The translations under genes and the position numbers were made by a program. The notes beneath the pieces were generated by a model that saw only the letters and a program-made list of their open reading frames with translations, was not told where the DNA came from and made no database searches. Below, in pieces: positions 41,869-52,064 of a stretch of 64,000 nucleotides of DNA. Within the stretch, counting starts at the first letter, position 1, and every line of letters begins with the position of its first letter. Location of the stretch: assembly GCA_015709315.1 (NCBI GenBank), contig JACCQI010000012.1:1-64000 (forward strand), given 5' to 3'. This DNA is from Desulfovibrionaceae bacterium. GTDB taxonomy: Bacteria; Desulfobacterota; Desulfovibrionia; Desulfovibrionales; Desulfovibrionaceae.

Positions 41869-43788
41869 TTACTTTTCTTCTTCCTCGGCTTCTTCGGCCG
41901 GGGCTTCGGCGGGAGCCTCTTCCTCGGCAGCGGCTTCCTCTACCGGAGCTTCGGGAGCGGTCTCTTCGGCCGGGGCCTCGGCGGCTGCTTCCTCGACCGG
42001 AGCCTCGGGAGCGGCTTCCTCGACCGGAGCCTCTTCCTCGGCGGCTGCCTCCTGCAGGGCCTCGCCGGCCGCCTCTTCCAGCTTTTCGCGCAGCAAGTCG
42101 CCCAGGGTGGAACCGGCGTCAACGCCGCCACCGCCGAAGGACTTGGACTTGCCGCCGCCGGAACGGGAGGGCTCTTCCTTGGTCTGCTTGATGGACAGGC
42201 CCAGACGGCGCTCATCGGCGGACACGTGGATGACCTTGGCCTCGATGGTGTCGCCTTCCTTGAAGAGCTCGGCCGGGGACTTGATCTTCTTGCGGCTGAT
42301 CTCGGAAACGTGGACCAGGCCCTCGATGCCCTCTTCCACTTCCACAAACAGGCCGAAATCGGTGATGTTGGTGACCGTGCCGGTGACCTTCTGGCCCACG
42401 GGGTACTTGGCCGGAACGTGGGACCACGGGTCCTCGGTCAACTGCTTGACGCCCAGGGTGAACTTCTCGTTCTCCTTGTCCACGGTCAGGACCTTGGCCT
42501 GGACGGAATCGCCGACCTTGTAGACCTCGGAGGGGTGGCGGATCTTCTTGGTCCAGGAGATGTCGGACACGTGGATCAGGCCGTCGATGCCTTCCTCGAT
42601 GCCGATGAACACGCCGAACTCGGTGATGTTCTTGATGGCGCCCTCAAGGACGGTGCCCTCGGGGTACTTCTCGGCAACCACATCCCACGGGTTCGGGGAG
42701 ATCTGCTTCATGCCGAGGCTGATGCGCTTCTTCTCGGGGTCCACGCCCAGCACGATGACTTCCACTTCCTCGCCGACCTTGACCATCTGGGAGGGGTGGC
42801 GGAGCTTGCGGGTCCAGGACATCTCGGAGATGTGAACCAGACCTTCCACGCCGTTTTCCAGCTCCACGAACGCGCCGTAGTCGGCGAGATTGGTGATGGT
42901 GCCGGTGAAGCGGGAATCCTGGGGGTACTTCTCGGCGATGTTTTCCCACGGATCGGGAACGAGCTGCTTCAGGCCGAGGGAGACCTTCTGGCCTTCACGG
43001 TCGAAGTTGAGAATCTTGAGCTGCAGGTCGTCGCCCAGGCTGACCATCTCCTTGGGATGCTTGATGCGCTTCCAGGACATGTCGGTGATGTGGAGCAGGC
43101 CGTCGAGGCCGCCCAGGTCGATGAACACGCCGTATTCGGTGATGTTTTTGACCTTGCCTTCCACCACCTGGCCTTCTTCCAGGGTGTCGAGCAGCTTGTC
43201 GCGCTGTTCGCTCCGCATCTCTTCCAGCAGCACGCGGCGGGAAACGATGACGTTGGAACGGCGGCGGTTGATCTTCAGGATCTTGAAGTCGAACTCCTGG
43301 TTGACCAGGGCGTCCATGTCGGGGACCGGGCGCAGGTCGACGTGGGAACCGGGCAGGAAGGCTTCGACGCCGCCGAGATCGACGGTGTAACCGCCCTTGA
43401 TGCGACGGATGATGCGGCCGACGACTTCGCCGTCCTTTTCCTGGACCTCTTCCAGTTTATCGAAAAGCTGCATCCGCTTGGCCTTGTCGCGGGACAAGTA
43501 GATGGTGCCTTCGGCTTCGTTCTTGCGGGCGACGTAGACGTCGACCTTTTCACCGATCTCCACGACAACGGTGCCGTCGGCCTCGGTGAACTCGGACACG
43601 GGGATCTGGCCTTCGGACTTGAAGTTCACGTCGACAAGCACGTAGTCCTTGTCGATCTTGACGACTTCACCGGCAACGATGGTGCCTTCGTCCAGTTCGC
43701 CGAAATCGGAATTCAGGTATTCGTCGAGCGCGTCGGCGAAATTCATGTCCATTTCAGTCATTTCAACAGATTCGTTAGTTTTTTCCAT
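41869..43788 (-). CDS. rpsA: 30S ribosomal protein S1 with acidic Ala/Glu/Pro-rich C-terminal tail
   Basis: Six S1 repeats (e.g. VEGKVKNITEYGVFIDLGGLDGLLHITDMSWKRIKHP); tail AAAEEEAPVEEAAPEAPVEEAAAEAPAEE. Confidence 0.96.
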   Translation of the reverse strand: MEKTNESVEMTEMDMNFADALDEYLNSDFGELDEGTIVAGEVVKIDKDYVLVDVNFKSEGQIPVSEFTEADGTVVVEIGEKVDVYVARKNEAEGTIYLSRDKAKRMQLFDKLEEVQEKDGEVVGRIIRRIKGGYTVDLGGVEAFLPGSHVDLRPVPDMDALVNQEFDFKILKINRRRSNVIVSRRVLLEEMRSEQRDKLLDTLEEGQVVEGKVKNITEYGVFIDLGGLDGLLHITDMSWKRIKHPKEMVSLGDDLQLKILNFDREGQKVSLGLKQLVPDPWENIAEKYPQDSRFTGTITNLADYGAFVELENGVEGLVHISEMSWTRKLRHPSQMVKVGEEVEVIVLGVDPEKKRISLGMKQISPNPWDVVAEKYPEGTVLEGAIKNITEFGVFIGIEEGIDGLIHVSDISWTKKIRHPSEVYKVGDSVQAKVLTVDKENEKFTLGVKQLTEDPWSHVPAKYPVGQKVTGTVTNITDFGLFVEVEEGIEGLVHVSEISRKKIKSPAELFKEGDTIEAKVIHVSADERRLGLSIKQTKEEPSRSGGGKSKSFGGGGVDAGSTLGDLLREKLEEAAGEALQEAAAEEEAPVEEAAPEAPVEEAAAEAPAEETAPEAPVEEAAAEEEAPAEAPAEEAEEEEK

Positions 43789-44161
43789 GGGTTACCTCCA
43801 CAACGGACCTCGGTCAAAGTAGATTTACGTATATTTTCCGGGCCTGGATACCCGCGCTTCCGGGTCATCGTTTCCGAGGCAGGCGAGCCCCGGCTGCGCG
43901 GCCGGCCAAGTGGGCCGGACCCCAAGTCCTTACGTTCGAGCCTAGGAAGACCAGCGATTTTGACCGCTTACGCGGACGCGATCCACCCATCCTATAAAGA
44001 GTAATGTACGTATCCGAATTTGGAAGGGCTGTAAACCCTTTTCTGGCAACGCCTAAATGATGCTTTCGCCCATGCGGGAAAAGGGAGCCTTTGATCATCG
44101 CGGCGGAGTGGTGTACCCTGCCCCCATTGCTTCGCAAACCTGCTCACGACGGAGGCTCCCC

Positions 44162-44710
44162 ATGGCTGAAAACAGTTTCGAACTCTACCTGACCGAGGCC
44201 CGCGCCGGATGGCTGGACGCCCGGCTGGTGGCCGAAGGAGAGCACTACGATTTGAGCGTGAACTCCACGTTTTCCGAACCCATCAAGGACCTCTTCCGCT
44301 GCCTGTGCGACGCCCACGGCCTGGACGCGGCCCCGGACATGGAGGTGGACTACCGCCACCTCGAATTCGAATGGGGCGGCGAGGGCTGGCTCTACTACTG
44401 GACCGTGGTTCCCCGGCCGGGCGGCATCCTGGACATCGTCGTGGACTTCCGGGGCAAGCGCGAGGAAGGCGGTGTGGAGTATCCGGTCTGGAAGATCGAA
44501 ACCTCGGTCACCTGGCGCGACCTGGCCCGGCAGGTCTTCACCCAGGCATCGGAGATGCTCTGGCAATACGGCTTCACCGGCTACTACGACCGCTGGCAGA
44601 AGGACTTCCCCACCGGCACCATGATGCGGCTGGGGCACCTGCTGCACAACAAGCCCGTGGACACGGACGACTTTTCCCGCGAGCTGGGCTACCTGGCCGA
44701 GACCCGCTGA
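44162..44710 (+). CDS. Hypothetical protein
   Basis: MAENSFELYLTEARAGWLDARLVAEGEHYDLSVN...; RBS-like GGAGG upstream. Confidence 0.65.
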   Translation: MAENSFELYLTEARAGWLDARLVAEGEHYDLSVNSTFSEPIKDLFRCLCDAHGLDAAPDMEVDYRHLEFEWGGEGWLYYWTVVPRPGGILDIVVDFRGKREEGGVEYPVWKIETSVTWRDLARQVFTQASEMLWQYGFTGYYDRWQKDFPTGTMMRLGHLLHNKPVDTDDFSRELGYLAETR

Positions 44711-44714
44711 CCCC

Positions 44715-45140
44715 ATGCGGCTGTGGACCGTGCATCCCAGATTTCTCGACGCCAAGGGCCTGACGGCGGCCTGGCGCGAGGGGTTGCTGGCGCGCAAGGT
44801 CCTGCGCGGCCAAACCAGGGGATACCGCAACCACCCGCAACTGATCCGCTTTGCCGCGCACCCCGAGCCGCTTGCGGCCATCGACGTCTATCTTATCGTA
44901 ATACTGAAGGAATCCTTACGGCGCGGCTACCGCTACGATGCCTCGAAGATCGACGCGGCCGCCACGGCCCGGCCCATCGAAGAGACCGCCGGGCAGCTTG
45001 AATACGAGTGGAACCATCTGCTCGAAAAGCTGCAACGGCGCGACCCGTCCCGGTGGCGGGAAGTGAAGGATTCCCGCCCCGAACCGCACCCCCTGTTCGT
45101 CATCGGGCAGGGCGGGGTCCGGGACTGGGAAAAGCGGTAG
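44715..45140 (+). CDS. Pyrimidine dimer DNA glycosylase (T4 endonuclease V-like, Pyr_excise family)
   Basis: MRLWTVHPRFLDAKGLTAAWREGLLARKVLRGQTRGYRNHPQLIRF. Confidence 0.82.
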   Translation: MRLWTVHPRFLDAKGLTAAWREGLLARKVLRGQTRGYRNHPQLIRFAAHPEPLAAIDVYLIVILKESLRRGYRYDASKIDAAATARPIEETAGQLEYEWNHLLEKLQRRDPSRWREVKDSRPEPHPLFVIGQGGVRDWEKR

Positions 45141-45149
45141 AAGTCCGAA

Positions 45150-46556
45150 TCAAAAGAAATACGTGACCCGCATCTCGCCCGTGAAGGCGTTGACCTTTTC
45201 CCCGAACTCGGTCTTGGAGCCGCCGAGCGGAATGATCATGCGCGGCCGCAGTTCCAGGGAGGGCGTGGCCATGTAGGCCACCTCGGGATTGACCGTGAGG
45301 CTGCCGTCGCCCAGGTTGACGATGGTCGTCAAGGTGGGCGTCAGATAGAGGATGTCGAACGGCTCCTTCTGGGTCACCCGGAAATACAGGTAGTCCCGGC
45401 CGACGCCGCTGCCGTTGTAGTCGGCACCCACCATGGAGCTGCGCCTGAGCAGCGCCTTGCCGCCCGTGGCCCGGAACGCGTCCCAGCCCTTTTCGATCAG
45501 CGTGTGATAGCGGCGCATCTCCAGCGGGGAGTAGCCCTCGCCGTTGTGGTAGTACTCCAGCAGGAAGGTGGTGTCCGTTTCCGTGAGGTAGCGCGCGCCC
45601 AGCAGAAAGCTGACGGCGTTCATCTGCTCGGTGGCGATGTTGCCGCTCGCGTCCACGGTGGTCTTGGAGTAGCCCAGGCGAACCCCCGCCTCGCCGTGGA
45701 TGGCGAAATTCTCCGCCAGGTTGGTGGCGAAATCCGCGCCCACGCGCGTATCGTACTCGCCCCCGGCCATGAACATGAGGTCGAAATCCGTGTCATAGGC
45801 CAGCACGTAGAGCTTGCCCCCGAACAGCGCGGTGTCGTCGTCCGCCAGCCCCTGGTTGACGGTGTCGCCCACGGTGGCCGCGACCGGGGTGAAGGCCACG
45901 GTGGTCACCGGCCCCTCCAGGCTGGTGATAAAGTCGCCGTAGGCCATGACGTACCCCTCGCGGCTGCTGTCCGGGTCGTTCACGTCCTTGGGACGGCTGA
46001 TGAAGGAGACGGGGTTCCAGGCGTATCCCTTGCCCCACTTGAGGACCTTTTTGCCGACCTCGAGGGTCGCCTTGGGGGACGGCGTCCACTTGAGGAACGC
46101 CTCCTCGGCCAGGATCTCGCCGCTCCACTCCTCATCGCCGATGAACAGTTCCTCGGACGGCTCGTCCATGACGGTCTTCGCCCCCGAGAAAAGCTGGTTC
46201 CAGCTCACGCCCAGGCGGGGCCGGAGATAGGCCCCCAGCTCTCCCTTGTTCCAGGCGATCTCCGGCTTCAACTGAAGGCGCAGCTCATTGGCCGGGTTCT
46301 TCTGGTCGCGGCTGTGGAACCGCTGCTTGTACAGGGTGGCGTCCTCGTCGAGAAAGCGGGACACCGCGCGGAATTCCATCTGGCCCCATATCTCCAGGCT
46401 CTTTTCCTCCTCCACCTCGGGGATTGCGAAATCGAGGTCGTACTCCTCGTCCCGGGCCGGGGCGGCGACGGGAAAGGCGAGCAGGAGGAAGACGAACAGG
46501 ACGAGGGCGGCCGAAGCCGCCCCCGTCGCGAATATGACGTGCCTGCCGCCGGTCAT
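45150..46556 (-). CDS. Outer-membrane beta-barrel protein (DUF1302-like)
   Basis: Signal peptide, alternating amphipathic strands, C-terminal aromatic ...FTGEMRVTYFF. Confidence 0.72.
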   Translation of the reverse strand: MTGGRHVIFATGAASAALVLFVFLLLAFPVAAPARDEEYDLDFAIPEVEEEKSLEIWGQMEFRAVSRFLDEDATLYKQRFHSRDQKNPANELRLQLKPEIAWNKGELGAYLRPRLGVSWNQLFSGAKTVMDEPSEELFIGDEEWSGEILAEEAFLKWTPSPKATLEVGKKVLKWGKGYAWNPVSFISRPKDVNDPDSSREGYVMAYGDFITSLEGPVTTVAFTPVAATVGDTVNQGLADDDTALFGGKLYVLAYDTDFDLMFMAGGEYDTRVGADFATNLAENFAIHGEAGVRLGYSKTTVDASGNIATEQMNAVSFLLGARYLTETDTTFLLEYYHNGEGYSPLEMRRYHTLIEKGWDAFRATGGKALLRRSSMVGADYNGSGVGRDYLYFRVTQKEPFDILYLTPTLTTIVNLGDGSLTVNPEVAYMATPSLELRPRMIIPLGGSKTEFGEKVNAFTGEMRVTYFF

Positions 46557-46559
46557 CGC

Positions 46560-47297
46560 CTACTTTCTCAGGGATTCCACGCGCGGCAGGTAGTTCAGGG
46601 TGAACACCTCGTCGTCGAAATCCCTGGACCGCACGTTGGCGAACAGAATGATGGACTTGTAGCCCGGATTCAGCGGGGATTCGGTCTCCATGACCGCCGG
46701 GCGGATGCGGCCGCCCTCGAACTCGGTGATCTTCTTGAAGTACAGGGTCTTGATGAGCATGCCGGACGACGTGATGCACTTGATCTCGGTGGGCACGGTG
46801 TACTTCTTGTCCACCACCATCTCCAGCTTGTCGTAGGCCACGCTGTCCGTCTTGGCCTTCAGGCGGAGCAGGGTCCCGCCCTCGACCTCCTCCATGGACT
46901 CGGCGTTGTATTCCGTGCCGAAATCAAGCCGCATGATGTCGGAATTGTTGAAGACGCTGCCCGTGACGGATTGCAGCGAGGTGATGCGCACGGGCTTGCC
47001 CACGTTGGGGATGTGCAGCCACATGTTGTCGCCCAGGCGCAGAGTGGCCCGCCCCTTGTCGCTGGCGGGTTCCAGGAACACGGACGCCACTTTGTCCTGT
47101 CCCTTCTTGATGGTGTACATCAGGTATTCCCGCTTGCTCCCGTCAGGCTCGATGTTGATCAACTTGCGGTAGGACTCGTAGCTTTCGGGATTGAGGTTGC
47201 GGTCCACGGTGGACAACAGCTCGTCGGGGGTCATGGCCGGGGCCGAAGCGGCCCACAGCGCCAGGACGGCTGTGAGGGTGAGGAGTATCTTCTTCAT
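46560..47297 (-). CDS. LolA-like outer-membrane lipoprotein-sorting protein
   Basis: Signal peptide; MTPDELLSTVDRNLNPESYES...GDNMWLHIPNVGKPVRITSLQSVTGSVFNNSDIMRLDF. Confidence 0.82.
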   Translation of the reverse strand: MKKILLTLTAVLALWAASAPAMTPDELLSTVDRNLNPESYESYRKLINIEPDGSKREYLMYTIKKGQDKVASVFLEPASDKGRATLRLGDNMWLHIPNVGKPVRITSLQSVTGSVFNNSDIMRLDFGTEYNAESMEEVEGGTLLRLKAKTDSVAYDKLEMVVDKKYTVPTEIKCITSSGMLIKTLYFKKITEFEGGRIRPAVMETESPLNPGYKSIILFANVRSRDFDDEVFTLNYLPRVESLRK

Positions 47298-47312
47298 GAT
47301 TTTCTTCCTTTA

Positions 47313-48536
47313 CTAGACATGGCCCAGGGCGTCCACGGGTTCCATCCTGCTCGCCTTGTACGCGGGTTGCAGGGCCGCCAGCACGGCGGCCAGCAGGACG
47401 ATGGAGCCGATGACCAGCAGCTCGGACACGTTGATCTCCGGGCGCAGGACAAGGCCCTTCATGCGCCCGAACTCGAAGTTGATTTCAAGGGCCTTGACCA
47501 GCAGCAGCCCGGCCACGCCCAGGACCAGCCCGGCCACGGTGCCCAGCAGGCCCAGGGAAAATCCCTCGGCCACGAACAGGCCCATGATCCGGGACGGCAG
47601 GGTGCCCATGGCGGCGATGGTGCCGATCTCGCGGATGCGCTCGAACACCGACATGAGCATGACGTTGAGCACCGAAATGAGCACGATGGCGATCATGATG
47701 ATTTTGACCGTGATGATCATCAGGTCGATCATCCCGGCGATGTTGGCGAACGGGGACAGCTTTTCCCAGGTGTGTATCTCAAGCCCCGGCAGCTCCGCCA
47801 TGAGCCCCTTGACCACCTTGTCGAACGACGCGTCCGGCTTGGCCCGGATGACGATCTCGGTCACCTCGCCGCCCTTGATCCGCAGCAGCTTGCGGGCGTC
47901 GTCGATGTGCATGTACCCGTCCTTGCCGCCCGGCCCGAGGATGTCCTCGATCACGGCCGTCATGGTGTACTCCATGCCGTTGACCGAGCCGTCCTTGTTG
48001 GTGGCCACCAGCACCACCGGGGCACCGGGCTTGATCTTCATGGCCTTGGCGATGCGTTCGGGAATGATCACCTCGCCCGGCTTCAGGATGGGTTCGGCCG
48101 GGTCGTGCTTGTTCTTGAGCCGGGTGTACAGCGCGGTGCAGACGCGCTGCTCCCGGACGGGGTCGATGGCGCTCAGCCTGACGCTGGTGGACTCGGCGTA
48201 GTTGGACAGCATGGCCCCGAACTTGACGCGGGGGGCATACGCCTCGATGGCCGGTTTTCCGTCCAGCACGCCCGCCACCTTCTTGTACTGCTCCGCCGAC
48301 AGATTCATGTTCAGCGGCAGGGTGTCGATGGAGGCCACGTAGCCCTTCTTGTGGATTTGCAGGTGCCCGATGCTGGAATCGGTGATGATGCCGATCATCA
48401 TGGACTTGAACGAACCGGCCAGGCCGGAGAACAGGACGACCATGCACACGCCGATGACGATGAGCAGCGAGGTCAGCATGGTGCGGCGCTTGTACCGCAT
48501 GAGGTTGCGGATGGCGATTTTGAAGATGTTAATCAT
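47313..48536 (-). CDS. ABC transporter permease (LolE/FtsX-like, MacB type)
   Basis: [40 protein letters not shown]-terminal FtsX domain [14 protein letters not shown]. Confidence 0.9.
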   Translation of the reverse strand: MINIFKIAIRNLMRYKRRTMLTSLLIVIGVCMVVLFSGLAGSFKSMMIGIITDSSIGHLQIHKKGYVASIDTLPLNMNLSAEQYKKVAGVLDGKPAIEAYAPRVKFGAMLSNYAESTSVRLSAIDPVREQRVCTALYTRLKNKHDPAEPILKPGEVIIPERIAKAMKIKPGAPVVLVATNKDGSVNGMEYTMTAVIEDILGPGGKDGYMHIDDARKLLRIKGGEVTEIVIRAKPDASFDKVVKGLMAELPGLEIHTWEKLSPFANIAGMIDLMIITVKIIMIAIVLISVLNVMLMSVFERIREIGTIAAMGTLPSRIMGLFVAEGFSLGLLGTVAGLVLGVAGLLLVKALEINFEFGRMKGLVLRPEINVSELLVIGSIVLLAAVLAALQPAYKASRMEPVDALGHV

Positions 48537-49239
48537 GGCTCTGCATTCCTTCGAGGAACTGCGAATGTTCCACCAGTTTGCCGTCTTCGATGCCGTGAAT
48601 AACGTCGGCATGCTCCACGATGCGCGGATCGTGGGTGGAGAAAAGGAACGTGGTCCCGAACTCGTCGCGCATGGCGCGCATGAGGTCGAGCACATCCAGG
48701 GCCGTTTTCTTGTCCAGGTTGGCGGTGGGCTCGTCCGCCAGCACCAGCCGGGGATTGGTCACCAGGGCGCGGGCCACGGCCACGCGCTGCCGCTGGCCGC
48801 CCGAAATCCGGTCCGGCCGCTTTTCCGCCTGATCCGCCATGCCCACGGCCTCGAGCAGCCGCATGACCCGCTCCCTGCGCTCGGCCGGAGGGGTCTTTTG
48901 TATCATCATGAGCGGGTACTCCACGTTCTCGAACACAGAGAGGACCGGAATGAGATTGAACGACTGGAAGATGAACCCGAGATTCTCGCCGCGGAACCGT
49001 GCCGCACCCTTGCGGTCCAGGTTGTCGATGCGCCGGGAATCGATGGTCACGGACCCGGAATCGGGCCTGTCCATACAGCCGATGACGTTGAGCAGCGTGG
49101 TCTTGCCGCTGCCCGAGGGGCCGATGAACGTCACCAGTCGGCCTTTGTCGATGTCGAGCGTGACGTCGCTGAGGGCCGGTATCTCGACCTCGCCCAGCTT
49201 ATACGATTTGGAGATATCCTTCAGTTGAACAAGGGACAT
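48529..49239 (-). CDS. ABC transporter ATP-binding protein (LolD-like)
   Basis: [56 protein letters not shown]. Confidence 0.94.
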   Translation of the reverse strand: MSLVQLKDISKSYKLGEVEIPALSDVTLDIDKGRLVTFIGPSGSGKTTLLNVIGCMDRPDSGSVTIDSRRIDNLDRKGAARFRGENLGFIFQSFNLIPVLSVFENVEYPLMMIQKTPPAERRERVMRLLEAVGMADQAEKRPDRISGGQRQRVAVARALVTNPRLVLADEPTANLDKKTALDVLDLMRAMRDEFGTTFLFSTHDPRIVEHADVIHGIEDGKLVEHSQFLEGMQSHD

Positions 49240-49452
49240 GAGCCACCTCTCGTCTTTATATGTGATCAATTGATAATAGTTTACAATATCTACTTGCACA
49301 AAAAATGCAACCTCGCGCCATTGATGTTTTCAATCCGGGAACAATCCAGGCAACGCCCGTCCACGGCGGGCCTTGACCGGAACTCGCCCCCTCAATTATC
49401 ACGAAAACCCGGTGCGCCGGCATCCCGGCCGCCCGAAAAGCAAGGAGCGTAC

Positions 49453-49869
49453 ATGAAATCCTACCGCAAGGAACTCTTTTTCGAGGTGCCCACCCGGCGG
49501 GCGTTCATCAATATCACGGACGAATGCGAGCAGGCGCTCCGGGAATCGGGCGTCCGGGAGGGGCTGATGCTGGTCAACGCCATGCACATAACGGCCTCGG
49601 TATTCATCAACGACGACGAGTCCGGCCTGCATCACGACTACGAGGTATGGCTGGAAAAGCTCGCCCCGCACGAACCGGTGGGCCAGTACCGGCACAACGG
49701 TTACGAGGACAACGCGGACGCGCACATGAAGCGCCAGGTCATGGGCCGCGAGGTGGTGGTGGCGATCACGGACGGGCGGCTCGACTTCGGCACCTGGGAG
49801 CGCATCTTCTACGGCGAGTTCGACGGCCGCCGCAGAAAGCGGGTGCTGGTCAAGATCATCGGCGAGTAG
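49453..49869 (+). CDS. YjbQ/UPF0047 family protein
   Basis: [88 protein letters not shown]. Confidence 0.93.
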   Translation: MKSYRKELFFEVPTRRAFINITDECEQALRESGVREGLMLVNAMHITASVFINDDESGLHHDYEVWLEKLAPHEPVGQYRHNGYEDNADAHMKRQVMGREVVVAITDGRLDFGTWERIFYGEFDGRRRKRVLVKIIGE

Positions 49870-49925
49870 CGGCCCTAAATATTCTTGACCTGTACTCGTT
49901 CCCTCTATTATCAGGATAACCCAGC

Positions 49926-50002
49926 GCGCCAGTAGCTCAGGTGGATAGAGCATCGGCCTTCTAAGCCGACGGCCGTGGGTTCGAATCCTACCTGGCGCGC
50001 CA
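49926..50002 (+). tRNA. tRNA-Arg(TCT), CCA encoded
   Basis: GCGCCAG acceptor pairs CTGGCGC; anticodon loop CTTCTAA; T-arm GTGGGTTCGAATCCTAC; 3' GCCA. Confidence 0.95.
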
Positions 50003-50038
50003 TTTTGGCGATGCTGGGCCATCCGCCGCGTTGCTGCG

Positions 50039-50087
50039 AAAAAGCCAGACCCTTGCGTATCGGAATACGCGGCGGGCCTGGCTTTTT
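50039..50087 (+). terminator. Terminator after tRNA-Arg
   Basis: AAAAAGCCAGACCC...GCGTAT-CGGA-ATACGC...GGGCCTGGCTTTTT. Confidence 0.8.
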
Positions 50088-50302
50088 CTTTCGTCTTGCG
50101 GCTGACCCCGCCTCGCCAAAATGGTTCATGTGCTTATTTGCCACTTTTAAGATAACAATATAAAATATTTTATTATTTTTGTTTTCTGCGCACCATCCAC
50201 ACAAACGGGGAAGAGGATCCCGAATGTGACCGGAGGAGTTCATGGGACACCCAATACGCATCCCGGCACTTGCGGCCACTCGGTTCCCGAGGGCACCCCC
50301 AG

Positions 50303-50368
50303 CTTCGCCCATAAAAAAACGCCCCGTCCCGGCTACTCACCGGAACGGGGCGTTTTTTATGGGCGAAG
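50303..50368 (-). terminator. Long-stem terminator downstream of TA module
   Basis: CTTCGCCCATAAAAAAACGCCCCGT.../ACGGGGCGTTTTTTATGGGCGAAG. Confidence 0.8.
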
Positions 50369-50373
50369 TTTAT

Positions 50374-50715
50374 TTACAAAAGCGTCCTATAATCCATGTT
50401 CAAAGCCTTTGCCAACTTCCTGGCGTTCGTCTTTCCGATAGGCCGCTTGTTGTTTTCCATTTCGGAAATATGCCGCCTCGGGATACCGGAAAGGCTGGAA
50501 AGCTCCACCTGGGTGAGGTCTTCACGATACCGGGCACCCGCAAGAAGCGTCCCGGCACTGCGGTCAGGAAAAACTTCCCTGGCGTCCACGCTGTCGCTGA
50601 CCTTGCACCCCATGCGCTCCAGGAAGTCCTTTGCGTCCTTTGCCGTCTTCGGCGTAGGGCATTCAACGTAGTACAGAATCGTCTCAGTATGGGGCTTTTT
50701 CATGCGTGCCTGCAT
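50374..50715 (-). CDS. XRE-family HTH antitoxin
   Basis: REDLTQVELSSLSGIPRRHISEMENNKRPIGKTNARKLAKALNMDYRTLL HTH. Confidence 0.88.
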   Translation of the reverse strand: MQARMKKPHTETILYYVECPTPKTAKDAKDFLERMGCKVSDSVDAREVFPDRSAGTLLAGARYREDLTQVELSSLSGIPRRHISEMENNKRPIGKTNARKLAKALNMDYRTLL

Positions 50716-50962
50716 AGGTCACCTCCACCAGTTGAATTTCGCCCTCCACCTCTCGCCAAATAGCAACGTACGACGGTTGCCCTTTCTTCAGGTGACAATG
50801 GTGAGAGTATCTCGAAAGCTTGCTATAGTTGGGCCAGTCGCCTCTAACCGGGCCAGCATTTTCAATTTCAACGATCAGCAAAGTCAAAGCCTTCTGTGCT
50901 TTTTGAGGCAACTTGCCGATTTGTTTTTCAACCTTCTTGGGAATGGCAACTTTCCAAGCCAT
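50684..50962 (-). CDS. RelE/HigB-like toxin
   Basis: MAWKVAIPKKVEKQIGKLPQKAQKALTLLIVEIENAGPVRGDWPNYSKLS...HCHLKKGQPSYVAIWREVEGEIQLVEVTYAGTHEKAPY. Confidence 0.85.
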   Translation of the reverse strand: MAWKVAIPKKVEKQIGKLPQKAQKALTLLIVEIENAGPVRGDWPNYSKLSRYSHHCHLKKGQPSYVAIWREVEGEIQLVEVTYAGTHEKAPY

Positions 50963-50987
50963 GAATTCCCAACCTCTCTGGTTTTGA

Positions 50988-51006
50988 TGTACTAATTATT
51001 GGTACA
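50988..51006. promoter_or_regulatory. Candidate TA operator palindrome
   Basis: TGTACTAATTATTGGTACA (one mismatch pair), about 26 bp upstream of toxin start. Confidence 0.55.
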
Positions 51007-51257
51007 TTGTCAATAGCATTTTGAACGTGCGTGTTTCCGCATTGGCTCAACCGAGTATTGAAAAACCAACAGCATGACAAGCATACTTAGCCAAATAAAT
51101 TGATATATTTTGTTTTTTTGGTTCATTCGGAACAAAAGGCACGCAAGCGCCCAAAATCAAAGCTACAGGGCTGCGCTACCTATTACCGTCAGAAACCTCC
51201 TCCCCTGCCGCCCGGTTTTCCGGTTGCCATTTCCCGGATTTCCACCAACAATGGGGG

Positions 51258-52061
51258 ATGCTCACCAACTTGCCCTTCTTCCGCCGAATGCTCCCGGCGC
51301 TTGCGGTCCTTGGTGCCCTGCTCGTAGCCTGTGCCTGGACCGCTCCGGCATGCGCCTCGGACTACCCCGAATGGCAGAAGCCCCTGCGCTGCGTGTTCGG
51401 CATGCCCTACATAGGCCGATCGGTGAAACCATGCGAAACCGGCATGATCACGGAAGTGCTCAAGGAAGTCTTCGAACAGGCGGACGTCGAGTTCGAGCAC
51501 CGGAACATGCCCTTCCTGAACACCCGGCAGGCATTGAAGAAAGGAACCATCGACTGCACCCTGGCCCTTGACGACGCCCACGAAACGACCATCCGGGGCA
51601 CGGCGGCCATCGCCCTCTACGACCTGGCCGTGGCCCACCGGATCGAAAACGAATTCGAGGGCGTGGAAGACCTCAAGGGCCAGCGGGTGGCCTGCATATA
51701 CGGGTTCGATCTGCAACGGCTGGTTCCGGTTGATATGCTGGTGCAGACCGCCTATCACCGGGTCTCGGTATTCCAACTGCTTGACCGGGGGCATGTGAAA
51801 TACGTGCTCGACGAGGAAAGCCTGCTCGAAGAGGCCCTGCTCGCGGCCAAGCTGCCCACCCCGGAATTCGACATCGCACGCATCAAGACCCTGAAGGTTC
51901 GCGTCATTTTCGCCCCCACGGAAAAGGGCCGACGGTTCCAGGCCCTCTACGACAGCCGGATGAAGGAAGTGGCCGCCTCCGGCAGGATGCGAGCAATCCT
52001 CCGGGACAACGGGATGAGGGAAGTGAACATCGACCGGCTCCTCAAGGCCAACGGGCAATAG
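51258..52061 (+). CDS. Periplasmic substrate-binding protein (SBP_bac_3-like)
   Basis: Signal peptide; GMITEVLKEVFEQADVEFEHRNMPFLNTRQALKKGTIDCTLAL. Confidence 0.78.
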   Translation: MLTNLPFFRRMLPALAVLGALLVACAWTAPACASDYPEWQKPLRCVFGMPYIGRSVKPCETGMITEVLKEVFEQADVEFEHRNMPFLNTRQALKKGTIDCTLALDDAHETTIRGTAAIALYDLAVAHRIENEFEGVEDLKGQRVACIYGFDLQRLVPVDMLVQTAYHRVSVFQLLDRGHVKYVLDEESLLEEALLAAKLPTPEFDIARIKTLKVRVIFAPTEKGRRFQALYDSRMKEVAASGRMRAILRDNGMREVNIDRLLKANGQ

Positions 52062-52064
52062 ACC

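Noticed and set aside
40711-44004. 1097-aa plus-strand ORF opposite sppA/rpsA
   Set aside because: Antisense shadow frame over well-supported genes.
43789-44050. Autoregulatory leader of rpsA
   Set aside because: GC-rich potential stems are present but no specific S1-leader motif could be recognised by eye.
45504-48602. 1032-aa plus-strand ORF opposite the Lol-like operon
   Set aside because: Antisense shadow frame of low complexity; the minus-strand genes show signal peptides and family motifs.
49399-50022. Minus-strand ORF containing GRIRTHGRRLRRPMLYPPELLAR
   Set aside because: A translation of the tRNA-Arg antisense, a common spurious ORF.
49926-51006. Integrated element at tRNA-Arg
   Set aside because: No integrase and no duplicate of the tRNA 3' end seen in the window; only the TA module and AT-rich DNA suggest it.
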